A DNA stretch of 64,000 bases from the NCBI GenBank assembly GCA_022264855.1, contig JABYQU010000005.1, forward strand, positions 1,140,047 through 1,204,046, written 5' to 3'. Source of the stretch: Lenzites betulinus (lineage: Eukaryota > Basidiomycota > Agaricomycetes > Polyporales > Polyporaceae). This document shows positions 11,524-22,039 of this stretch, in pieces; within the stretch, counting starts at the first letter, position 1, and each line of letters begins with the position of its first letter. A model generated the notes under the pieces. The model worked only from the letters and a program-made list of their open reading frames with translations, had not been told where the DNA came from and did no database searches. The position numbers were made by a program, and so were the translations under genes.

Positions 11524-12780
11524 CAACGCAGGGGCCGCTACCATGACTCATGCATCCTTTAACTGTGTATCGTGGTACGTCCAATGCTGTATCGTGCATA
11601 CTGGTGTTGCTGGATGCTGACAACAGATGTGTAGGTCGGTCAGCCATTGGATGTATTGCCCGGCAACCTTGCAAGTGTGCAAGCTTGCAAGTGTGCAAGC
11701 TTGCAAACATGAACCTGCTATGATCATTTCTTTCTTTCTATCAGCCCACATTGTATGATGTCCAATACCCTGTTAAGTGCATTCAGCTCGGGTTCCAACC
11801 CTTTATATCGCGGTACTCTGTCTCTCATTCTGCGGGTACAAATGCCCCCGTCCCTTCCGAGTCTGTCACTCACCACGCCCCCTCGCTCGCGCAGCGTTAA
11901 CGACTCCACAGACCCACTGGCAACATCCCTCATGGCCGACACAAACAGCGTGCTCTGCCCTGTGTCGCTGTCCAACTGCAGCGACGAGCATCTACTACTC
12001 ACTACTCAGACTCTACACACGCGGCTTGCCCCGGGCTAACGTCGCCCGCGGCCGCGCGGGCGTGCGTACTAACCACCGCCAGCCATTCATTCGAAACAGC
12101 GGCGACCTGTGCACGTCTGCAGACATACACGAGGGACAAGCTGGACAACCTTGTCCATGGCCGGGTAGCGACTCCGGCGCGATTCGTGCAGCGCTGTTTG
12201 TGTTTCTAATGATAGGTGCGTGGTCGTGATCACTGATAGTACCTTTGAATATTCTCAGGACGCATCTGGCCTCAGCGTCCCGTCGAGGTCGGGGCCGGAG
12301 GACTTAGGCTTAGTGAGGTGGGCAAGTTGGATTTCGAGGTCGAGGCGGGCCAGGGGCCTCCGCTGATACGTCCGCTTACTATTACTGCTCAGCTGGATCA
12401 GAATTACTGAGCCGCACCACAGCTTGAAGCGTGAACCTCCCGCTGGCCGCTCTGTACGAGCAGCTCATGCGAGTGACGCTACGCGCGCAAGCTTGAAGCA
12501 CAACACAAACTGGGGCGCAACCAAATCCTACGACTCCATCTCCTCCTCGAGCCCATGCCATCGTCAAAGTGTCGACCCCGCCGTCGTCAGTCTGCGGCAC
12601 GACCGCGACCGCTTGGGGTGCTCGCACACCCGCTGCGCAGCACTTGCGTTACTATCGCCACCACGACTATCGTCGTCGTCGTCGCGATCATACATAGCCG
12701 CTGTGGGTAGGTCCGCCTTGCGCCTTGCTCGAGGGGGTGGCGTTCGAGGTGTTCGTCTTGGGCGCCACCCGCTTCGTACT
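11524..12780 (+). pseudogene. Relic of a CFEM-type membrane-protein gene (A)
   Basis: A promoter-like block (TTTATATCGCGG near 11805 and GCGGGTACAAA near 11835) precedes an exon-1 relic beginning M-A-D-T-N-S-V-L-C at 11932. Compared with the live gene at 27.5-28.9 kb, the second CFEM cysteine is lost and the splice donor is deleted. The second-exon relic near 12100 reads G-D-L-C-T-S-A-D, with the C-x-C broken to C-x-S. At about 12640-12700 a TM-like stretch rich in T-I-V-V-V-V-A-I-I remains. It is therefore a dead copy placed right after HNH-like copy 2. Confidence 0.55.
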
Positions 12781-13837
12781 TGAGGAGGTGTGCATCGGCC
12801 CCATTCCATATTACACAGTGCCATGAATTTGATGCGTTTACAGCCACGATATTCTCGAGGCTAATGCCGCCAAGGAGAGGACGCTCGATGTGCGGTGGCG
12901 TCAAGCCCTCATGCGTGTTCAGGAAGAGGAGCGTCCCGTTGTCCATGATATTTTATGTGGCGGGGAGGAGAGAGGGAGAGGGACGCGCAACGCGTGGTGG
13001 CGTCGAGGCGAGAGGAAACTTGAGATCGCGACGGATACGAGCGGTGGGATCGAGCGCACCTTGCGCCTTCGTGTCTGTGGGGAGAGGTGCGTACCCTTGC
13101 CCTTGATCTTCTCTTCCGAGCACCGATTGCTGAGCGACGGGCCTCTGCTGCGTAGACGAGGGAAGGAGAGAGGTCGAGGCCACCGGCTCGCAGATCAGCG
13201 GGTCTGGGACGTGGATCCTTGCGCGGTCTTGAGCGCGGCGGCGCGCCCGCCAGATCTCACATCGCGCCAGCTGGGAGGCAGAAGATGGAGAGACGAGAGG
13301 AGATGACGGCGTGAGGCAAGCCGCACGTCCGTGTCCGCGCGCGCGTGCAAGGGAGATGGCGGACTCGAACTTCACAACCTCCCCACAGAGCAAGGCGCAC
13401 GAGTTGTTATTGTTTACGCGTTGTGGGGATCGGGCGTGTGGATGTGGTTAAAGTGCGTCTGGAGGCCGGCCGGCCGGGCGGTGGCGTTGCAGGAGGCGTC
13501 GCAGGAGGACGAAGTGTGTGGCGTTATTCTGAGAAGACCGACGACTTCAAACACGGAGCTGAGCTGCTATACATTTTGGGTCTTCGCCTTGATATTGTCT
13601 AGGTGGGATACACGCGGGGCTGCGTCTCTGGCTCGAAGGTCCGTGGGCTGTATGGCGACTCGACGCCACCGCAGGGGCAGGTGCTGGGAGGGTTGGACAA
13701 ATGTAGGTCTCCTCAATCCAGACACCCAGCAGATATTTTGTTTTGCTGACATGTTGACGTCAGTAACAATACTTCCCAAACGTTGTGGTGCGCGGAGACG
13801 AGACGTAGGGATCACTTCTGAGCGGGGCCGCGTCTTA
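12580..13837. repeat. Degenerate relative of the large inverted repeat
   Basis: This stretch shares with 15100-15960 and 22500-23350 a loosely periodic unit of about 170 bp. On the minus strand the unit contains a variant of ACGCACCTCTCC, then AAGACGCATGAGGG, then GTGCGCTCGACGCCACCGC. It is an older, shorter copy in the same orientation as the left arm. No gene is supported. Confidence 0.5.
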
Positions 13838-16540
13838 GCCCGCGAAAGCACGCTGAGCGCGTGCCGCCACGACCACGTGATCCTGTCATGGCGACGCGGC
13901 GGGACACTCTTGCGCGCCTAACAGCGACGGTTTTCCTCTTGACTCCCGTCATTGTGTTGTCCTCAGCCCCTGCTTGACTTGGTCGGGCTTATCTTGCTCT
14001 GTCGTGTTAGTGACCACAGCTTGCAGCTGGCACTGCGGCTTCCCTGTTCCAGCTTGGACTACTATGGGATCCTATGGCATTGCGTCCCACCGTCCTCGTC
14101 GTATCTTGCTGGGTGTGCTTGTCTAGTGTCCTGTCTGTGTCCTGGTAGCGTATATGCGTCTTTTCCCCTACCCGGGGGTCTTGAATTGGCTTGTGTAGTG
14201 CGAGAAGCTGGACGGGACGTGTACTCGCGCCCCAGATCGCGCAGATTTAGACCAGATTCAGGTGAGTCATTCCCATGCTTCATTCCTTGATTTGTGCACT
14301 TCTGCTCGCTCTGTGTATCTTTTTCATATCTTGAATCATGTTTTGGCCCCATGTGAAGCTTGCCAGCTCTTATCGTGTCCTCATCGGACTTCTCCGCGCC
14401 CAGCATCCGTATTGCTCCGGATGAACGATCCATTCCGGGCTCGTTGAAGCCAAGTTCGTAGCGTCGTCCGGTGTCAAGCCTGCATCTCCTAAGTGTCCTA
14501 TACGTGGCCTTCGGACGCATCTCCCAGATCTTCGTCGTATGTTTTCATATCGAGGATCATCCCCTTAGGGTCTTCAACCCGGTGTCCCTCAGTCAGATCA
14601 TGTGTGTACCCCCATGTAGCCCAGTCGGCTCGTGTTCCATCATCAAGGGTGCGTGTCAATTCCGCGGCGTGTTCGCTGTCGTATTTGCTTGAGATGCGTG
14701 TCCATCATTCCTTTGCCCCCGATGGAGATCCTTTGGGTCCTATCCGCGGGTCATCCCGCTATACGCCACTGGCCATCGGCGTCGACGAGTCTCTTCATGA
14801 ATTCATCATCATGTCCTGTCGTCTCCGGCGGGACCGTGTCGCGCCGCATATGTGTGGCTGCACCGATCGAAGGCATCTCCTAGTCTTGCGCGACGTTGGA
14901 TGTGGCGGCCATACAGGCCCCGTTCCTCCGTGCTCGTGCATTCCCAGCTATCGATGATGGGGTGCCACGCGCCCGGATGGGCAGGGAGGGGAGGGTGGCG
15001 CACGAGGTGTTCACATCGTGCGCCACCCGCTTCGCACTTTGGACGCGCCGTCGACCGCGCGGTGTGTAGATGTCCTGACCCCGCAGGCCACGAACTCGAT
15101 ACGATCGCGATCGCAACCACGATGCTCTTGAGGCTCACGCGGATGGCCAAGAAGGAGCGGCGGAGGACGCTCGATGTGCGGTGGCGTCGAGCGAACTCGA
15201 GATCGCGGCGGATGGTGCGGTGGCGTCGAGCGCACCCCGAGCCCTCGTGCGTCTTCGGAGAAAGGTGCGTGCCATTGCTCATGGTCTATATTTTGGCAGA
15301 CAACGGTCGAGGTGAGGGGGACGCTCGACGCGGGGTGGCGTTGAAGCCTAAGGGAGCTTGAGATCACGGCGGACACGGGCGGTGGCGTCGGGCGCACCTA
15401 GGACCTTCATGCGTCTTCAGGGAGAGGTGCGTACCCTTGCTTATGATCCCATCCGAGTAGCGAGTGGTGCGCCTCCGCGGCGGCGGGAGAGGGGAGGGAG
15501 AGACGACGCCACCGCCGGCTCGCGATCAGCGATCCAGGACGAAGATCTTCGCGCGCGGTCTCCAGCGCGGCTGCACGCGCCCCGGCTCACATCGCAGCCT
15601 CCCGATTCCCCATCGTGCAGGGAACGAGCGAGGATGAAGAGCGGAAGGGTAGAGAGGGGGAATGGGGATGATGACGGCGGGAGGCAAGCCGCATGTCCGT
15701 GTCCGCGCGCGGGCGTGCGAGGTATAGGGCGGACTCGAACTTCGCACTCCGCTGCGCCGCGCACTCCGCGCAGTTGTCCCTCCCCCCGACTACCCACGGG
15801 TGCGTGCGTGCAGGCGTCGTCATTGTCTCCGGACGTGGGGGCTCCGCGCGTGGATGTGGTCGAGGTGCGTGTGGAGATAAGCCGGGTGGACGGTGGCGTC
15901 GCAGGAGGACGAGGAGGGTGGCGTCCCACCGAGAAGATCTCAAGCACGGAGCTAAGCTACTAGACTTCCTCGAATTCCCCTTGTGATTGTCTACTCACGA
16001 TGGATATGGATTTGCGTAAGTCGCTCGCTCGGAGCTGTGTAAACTGTCTGGCGACTGGACGCCACCGCGTGTCGCAGGTGCGGGGAAGGTCCGCGACGAG
16101 TTATGCGCGCGCTCGCGCGCGCAGGCTTCCTCGAGTGAGCAGAGTGCGGACGGCTATTCCGAGTCTTAGTGCGTGTATGGTGCACCGTTAGAGCACTTCC
16201 CGTCCTTGCACGTACTGTGCGCGCTGGTGAGAATGGGCAGGGCATGCCTGGGGCTTGATTGGTGCGTTTCATCCCTGAGCTTCTGACAACTAAATACTCA
16301 TCATTCAATATTTTTAGCCCACTGTAGACGCGAGGTTCGTCTGCGGACATCTAAGCGTCAGGTAGGCACTGTACAACTGCTCCCGGGAACGTATCTGTCT
16401 ACAGCCGAGCCCCCCACTACTCCCTGTGCGGTCGCTACCTCAACCAACCGCTGATGCTACCGTCGCGTGATCGTGAGGTGGCTGTTGAAGCCCACGCGGA
16501 TCCTCTCATATGCGCACCCAGCGCCGTTTCTAACAACCTC
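13838..16540 (+). repeat. Left arm of large inverted repeat, about 2.6 kb
   Basis: The arm pairs with 22040-24712 in inverted orientation. Shared landmarks include GCGAAAGCAYGCTGA at the outer end, GAGTCATT(T/C)CCATGCTTCAT near 14265 and 24230, and the CAGGTAGGCACTGTACAACTGCTCCCGG segment near 16350 and 22200. Divergence is visible, with many substitutions and small indels. Long open frames inside (for example 15358-15963) are Arg/Pro-rich and domainless, so I treat the arm as non-coding repeat. Confidence 0.75.
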
Positions 16541-16969
16541 ACCGCGTGCCCTGTCCTGCAATGTCCTTGTCCCTCCCAATAACAGGAAGATACCGAATCA
16601 GTGCCCGGTACGTCGGGACCTCCGAGTCTCTCCTCCCGTGAGTACTTACTCCCCGTCCACAACCCCTTTCGTATGCTCGACGACACATACCAAATATTCC
16701 CGATGAGGGGACAAGCTGCCATTGTCTCTAGATTTACTATCCTCCTCCGACGGTAACGACTGGCAATCACCGTTGGACTGCAACGACGGCATCGGCCGTC
16801 ACTTATAAGGGAGAAAACGCTCAGACTTGACCGACCGAGCCCGAGACGTGAGCACAGTGCCGCGAACCTTGGCTTTCGTAACGATGTAGCCACCAGTCAG
16901 TCGTATTTTTGGGATAACGCCCGTCGACAGCGAGTTTGCATACCTGCGGATTTCCTAAGTAGTACTCAG
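16541..16969. other. Spacer without a gene
   Basis: Nothing recognisable lies between the inverted-repeat arm and the conserved segment ahead of HNH-like copy 3. Confidence 0.4.
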
Positions 16970-17081
16970 GATCTGGTGGAATGTACGGCTCGTCGGGGCT
17001 TCCAAAGGATTGGTGTGCGGACGAAGGACGGCCGCGGTACGGGTAGATATTTGTCTAGTAAAGGCGCCGATGAGATTAAGG
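16970..17081 (+). other. Conserved upstream segment, possible 5' exon (copy 3)
   Basis: Near-identical to 9633-9740 and ending at the same GAGATTAAG|GTGAGT donor. It sits about 110 nt ahead of the HNH-like copy 3 start codon. Confidence 0.4.
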
Positions 17082-17188
17082 TGAGTACCTACACGTGTGA
17101 TCCTGCAGTCGAATCATCGCTCACTCACCACTCACTCGACCCTCTCACCCCACCCAACCTGAAAACTTGGCATCGCGCTCGTACAACC

Positions 17189-18971
17189 ATGTCTCAATTA
17201 CAACCGTCCCATTCTGCTAATGATTCTGAAGACAAAAGGGACAGGCCGGATCCCGTAGATGCCGACTACGAGTCTTTTGATCATAAGCGCGTTGCAGAAA
17301 CCCACCCAACGCCCACCAAGCGCTGCAGAGCGAACTCGTCCCTTCAATCCTTCCAGCGCAGAAACGTTGACGAGGCGGTCATCAAGCTCGATCCGAAAGC
17401 TGATTCCACCTATTGTGTCGTCACCCGCGCTTCCCCCGCCTACACGATCATCAAGTATACGCACGTTTTGGGAGCTGCCACGTCGGACGAAGTCGTAGGA
17501 GTCGGCCAGAATGTCTACTGCTCCGCCCCATAGCTAACGATGCTTTGCAGCTGGATAAATTAGAATGGGCCTGGAACTTCAAGCCCAAGACGCTGGACGT
17601 CGACACTCCCGATAACATCCATCCTCGTGAGTGTCCCTACACGCATGCGAGACAGGGCAGGTCTCATGTCCCACACAGTCGATGTAACCCTCCATCGGTA
17701 CTTCGACCGTACCGAAAACAACAAGCACAACGGATGGTTTTGGCTCCCCTGTGGCAAGGGCGCGTTTGACATTATTGGGAAGATGCGCGAATATTATGTT
17801 GGCACTCTTATGGGGTCACCAGAGCAGTACCCCAATGCACGACGCAACCCTTTTGAGGTACAGGCAGACCGCTGTGTTGTTTTCAGTGCACTCAACGATG
17901 TTCCAGTTCTACAAGAACAAGGAATCCTCCAAGAAATCCTCTAAGATATCCTTCAAATTTGAGTATCAACTTATGCCTTTCCCCGCCATGAAGACATCAT
18001 GGGCCGTCAGGCAACTTGACTTTCCCGTTGCAGAGTTCAGCCCAAACACAAAATTTGAACAATACTACTACCCATTCGAGACCGTACCCCATATGACCCT
18101 CCACGTCCCATATCACTCCGTCATCTACGACACAGGCCGAAAACTCTCAGGTGTCTACACGATCCCCCATTTGGTGGGGAGAATGCTTCGGCAAGACTTC
18201 GAATGGCTGGATGGGAATACCCTAGCTGTGTTGCAATGGATTAAAGATATCTACGAAGCATGGAAGGCTTCCAAGCCCGATTGGCTGAAGGAGGCGTCGT
18301 CTAACGATGAACATACTTCTGGTGGACCTGACGACTCTGGCAGTCCTGGTTCCGGGGACTCCTCCGGCCATGGCAGCGATGCGGGGGGCAGCGACGCATA
18401 TGGCAGCGACGTGTCATATCGCAGCAACGTGTCATATGGTAGCAATGTGTCATATGGCAGCGGCGCATATGATAGCGACACATATGGCAGCGACACAGGG
18501 GGCAGCGACCAGAATTCGTCCGCCCAGGACGGCGTCCATTCTCAGGGAGGGTTCGAGCAGGGTTCACGACGTGCACGCATTGCACGCCATGCAGGGACAC
18601 ACTCGTCATCGCTGGCTCCGGAGGACTCGGGGTCGTGCGTCGATACTGTTGAAGACTTTGAGGACTCGGACGCCTACGAGGAGGAGGTACGACCAGAAGA
18701 TGAGGACTCGGACGAGGAGTATGAGGACCCTGAGTGGCTTGCGAGGCTGCACGCTTGGGTGGAGGAGGTTTGCGAGGCGAGTCAGGCGACGCATGAGCAC
18801 ACGGGGTCCCCGTCTTCTTCCCCAGCCGATCTTGTCGCAACCCCGGGCCTGGTCGAGGACTCGGACGACGCGACTGAGAGCGTGGCTGTCGAGCCTCCCG
18901 CGACTGACATCTCAGCTGTACCCCCGATTGCGCGCACCGAGTCGCCGTATATGGCGCCAGGTGTTGTCTAA
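17189..18971 (+). CDS. HNH-nuclease-like protein, paralogue 3
   Basis: Exons 17189-17494, 17551-17626, 17679-17857 and 17907-18971 give 541 residues, with introns of 56, 52 and 49 nt (phases 0, 1, 0). It keeps Cys76-V-V-T, L-E-W-A-W, N-I-H-P-L-D-V-T-L-H133-R-Y-F-D and N-G-W-F-W-L-P-C. The A-H-L-V-P of the other copies has become T-H-V-L-G, so the His is present but its surroundings have drifted and activity may be altered. The tail contains an expanded Tyr/Gly/Ser/Asp repeat at about 18380-18505. The extra residues over copy 2 lie there and in a Ser/Lys-rich insert at the start of exon 4 (SSKKSSK). The gene lies between the arms of the large inverted repeat. Nuclease assignment is by motif order only. 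Confidence 0.7.
18380..18505 (+). repeat. Coding minisatellite in HNH-like copy 3
   Basis: About seven imperfect 18-nt units of GGCAGCGACGTGTCATAT type encode S-D/N-x-S/A-Y-x-S repeats. HNH-like copy 2 has only three or four related units at about 10995-11060, and copy 1 has almost none. Confidence 0.7.
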
Positions 18972-19560
18972 CAACGGAAGGGTCGCCACCGTGGCTCATG
19001 CGTCCTTGAACTGTGTATCGTGGTACGTCCAATGCTGTATCGTGCATACTGTGTTCTGCTGGAGTCTGACAGCAGATGCACAGGTCTGTCGGTCATTGAA
19101 TGTGATGCCCGGCAACCTGGCAAATGTGCAAGTTTGCAACAAGAACCCGCTATAATAATTGCTTTCTTTGTCTCTATCCCTCCGCATTTTACGATGCCCA
19201 ATACGCTGTTGAGTCCATTCAGCTCGGGTTCTAACCCTTCATATCACGGTACACCCTCTCTCTCATTGCGCGAGTACAAACGCCCGTCCCCTCCAAGTCT
19301 GTTTCTGACGACGCACGCCCGCACGCCGTCAACGATACTAACCTTCTGGCAGCATCCGTTAAGGCCTCATGACCGACACAGACGGCGTAACCTGCACTGC
19401 ATCGCTGTCCAGCTGTAGCGATGATACTACGCGCAGGTAAGCTTCTACTACTCGCCCTCTGCGCGGGCGTGTGTACTGACCACCGCCAGTCATTCGTTCA
19501 TCGTCGCCGTCGCGATCATGTATACCAGAGCCGGTGTGGGTAGGTACGCCTCGCACGCCT
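18972..19560 (+). pseudogene. Relic of a CFEM-type membrane-protein gene (B)
   Basis: Same arrangement as after HNH-like copy 2: a TTCATATCACGG promoter-like box near 19233, an exon-1 relic M-T-D-T-D-G-V-T-C at 19371 ending at a GTAAGC donor, and a TM-like V-A-V-A-I-M segment near 19500. CFEM cysteines are missing and no long frame is left. Confidence 0.5.
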
Positions 19561-20064
19561 CGATCGACGCCGCGCTCACCTTCTTCTCTACAGGATGCGT
19601 ACGATCGGGCGAGGCGGGTTCTCCATAGCGGCATAACGCGAACGCGGCACACGTCCTACAGCAATCCAGTCTGCGAGTCCATCGCGAGCGGCGTCCGCGC
19701 CCACAATGCCAAGTTCGAAGTCGAGCTCCTCAGGCTCGCAAGGGCTCAGAGTGGTGGTGAAATCTCAAGTGCGAGTCCTCATGCATCGTTCATGCCCGCC
19801 CAAGCGACCCCACGTCCCCCGCTGGCAGGAGAGGACGGCCGGCGAGCGGATATAGTGAGTGTACAGTGCACATTCAAAAAGAGCGAATCGGGCGGTCTCG
19901 TACATAACACATCCTCCCCCACAAGTATACAGTAACAACAGATACATCGATATCAACAACACAACCGCCCAATCATAAATTACCCAGGCCTCCTCATTCG
20001 GCCGCCCACCAAGTTTGAGCCTCAACTTCCCGTCCCACCCAAGATCCGGTCCACCCGCACACAC
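19561..20064. other. Intergenic
   Basis: Nothing recognisable apart from the 3' flank of the minus-strand CFEM gene. Confidence 0.4.
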
Positions 20065-21111
20065 TCACAGAACGAACCCAGCCCCGACCAAAACTCCCGC
20101 CACGGCCACGGCCACGGCCACGACCGCACCCCCGCCCGCGCGCACCCCCAGTGCGGCGTTATGCGCGGGCACAGTGCTGTTCGCCGGAGAGGGCGCAGGC
20201 GGGGCGCTGCTCACGTCCGCAGACGCCGACGCGGACGCGCTGCCGCTGCTGCTGAGAGCAGCGGCGGCGAGCGATGGGCTGGCCGCGCTCGCGGCGGGGG
20301 CGACGGTGAGCGTCGACGGGGGCGCGGAGAGCGCGGTGCCAGAGGACAGCGCGGCGCTCGGGCCGCGTGCGCTGCCGGAGACGTTCATGCTCGCGCTAGT
20401 GGAGTTGGCGGAGAGGGAGGCGGGCCGCGGGGAGCCGGAGCCGGAGGGGGTGGAGGGGAAGGCGGAGTGGGGGGTGGCGGAGCGCGAGGTGCTGCCGGAG
20501 AGCGGGGCGGACGCGCTGCGGCTGCCTGTGCCGACAGACGCGGACGCCGTGCTCGTCGGCGGGGGCACTACTCCTGGCGCGGCGGTCAGCGTGTGGACAG
20601 CGGTGTGTGGCGGCGGAGAAGACGCGCTCGATCTGTCCATCGCGCGCGCAGTGCATGGGGCGGCGACAGATCGAAGCGTGGATGGATGAGATGGACGGGC
20701 ACGTACCGGAGAGGCTGGGGCTGACCCCGGCGCCGCAGAGGAGCGCGAAGTCCTGGGCGGCGGTCGCGGCCTCCGACGCGGGGCACGCGCTCGTCACGCA
20801 CGCCTCTGCTATCATGAGGAACGCCGGCTTGCTGCACACGCACTGCAGCTCCGTGATGCTGCCCGGCCGTCGAATCGTCAGTGAGTGCTGCACTGCCGAG
20901 GGGGGTGGGCTCACATGTCGGAGGAGCAGCCGCTGGTCGTGGCCGCCTGGAGGACGCACTTCTCGGTGCACGGCGGGATACCGCTCAGGCCGCCAGACGG
21001 GAGCGGGTTGCTGGGATCCGCGCCGGTGGGCGTCGGGTCGCCCTGGGCTGCGACGACGCGGCCGAGGACCAGGAGAGAAGGGACGAGCACGCGCATAAGG
21101 ACGGTAAGCAT
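20065..21111 (-). CDS. Secreted CFEM protein, GPI-type (1)
   Basis: Exons 21111-20915, 20858-20707 and 20573-20065 give 285 residues, with introns of 56 nt (phase 2) and 133 nt (phase 1). A signal peptide covers about residues 1-22; a second in-frame Met at 6 could also start it. The CFEM domain has all eight cysteines at 48, 52, 62, 72, 74, 86, 91 and 107, with the expected C-x3-C, C-x-C, C-x4-C and C-x15-C spacings. A long Ala/Ser/Pro/Thr-rich stalk follows, and the protein ends in a hydrophobic Ala/Val stretch preceded by small residues, as in GPI-anchored fungal wall proteins. CFEM proteins of this layout bind haem in Candida, but in basidiomycetes the role is mostly unknown. A weak TATTTAG box lies near 21235, and an AGTGGA microsatellite at 21188-21211 lies in the upstream region. 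Confidence 0.85.
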
Positions 21112-22039
21112 TTTGGTTGGCGGTTGTAGGTCTGCGAAACCTGTGTGGGGGTCCGGGGGTGGTATACGTGCGCGGGGCGGGGGCGGGAAGTGGAAGTGGA
21201 AGTGGAAGTGGGGAACGGCGCACGCTGGGGAGCTAAATAGGCCCTCGCAGCGCAAGTTCGACAGTGCGCTTCCCCTCCTCGGAGGCCTGTACTGTGTAGC
21301 ACAGACCATCGGTATCTGCCAATCACGCAGACGAGCCCCGTCCGTCGCTGTTCCATCGCTGTCAGTGCATCATCTCATCATCGCACGTCCGCCGTCGACG
21401 TCGAACGCTGATTCTGCGAACTCGCGCGGCATTCTGCTTCCCTTACGCGGCTCTCTCCGGCGTCCTAGTCCCATTTATTTCCCTGCATCATGCATTCCCG
21501 CGCGAGCCTCGAGAAAGTACAGCATGGAAAACGCCGCTCGGCGTTCGCATCCGCCACCTCCGCACGCAGTCTTCATTCGTCCCGCGTCTCGCCATTATTG
21601 GAAGGGACGCGGACGTTATAGGAAGACCCGCGCGCAGCACGCAGTACGCAGAGCTGGGCGCGCAACTGAGCACTGACGGTTCGTGCTGGCTACAACAAGG
21701 ATGCGCGATGGTAGCACGCGGTCGGTCGAGGTAGCGACTGCATCGTGCCAGCGGCGGGGAGAGCGACGGGGAGTAATGCCAGTGGGGCTCGAGCGGGGGG
21801 CTCAGCGCGGATCTGGACGGATGCGCTTCGGATTCGGGAAGCAGGAGCAGGAGCAGTTGAACGGTACTTGCTTACCTAAGGTCGCCTACCTATAGAGGGA
21901 CGCTGCGTGCGCACCTACCTGACTGTGACGCCTCGAGCCTTCCGATTCGGATTCGGATCTGCAGTCGGCGCACGACAGTCGATTCCTGATAGGGGAAGAG
22001 ACGAGGACATCCAAGTTTTAGGAACGGGCGCGCGGTGAG
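21112..22039. other. Intergenic between CFEM gene and right repeat arm
   Basis: Contains the upstream region of the CFEM gene with an (AGTGGA)n microsatellite at 21188-21211. At about 21720-21900 there is a second copy of the CAGGTAGGT...GTACRACTGCTCC...GTCGCTACCTC motif found at the inner end of the inverted-repeat arm. No gene is supported. Confidence 0.45.

Noticed and set aside
15358..15963. ORF shared with 22257-23147, apparently conserved
   Set aside because: Lies in the inverted-repeat arms; Arg/Pro-rich, frame shared only because the DNA is duplicated.
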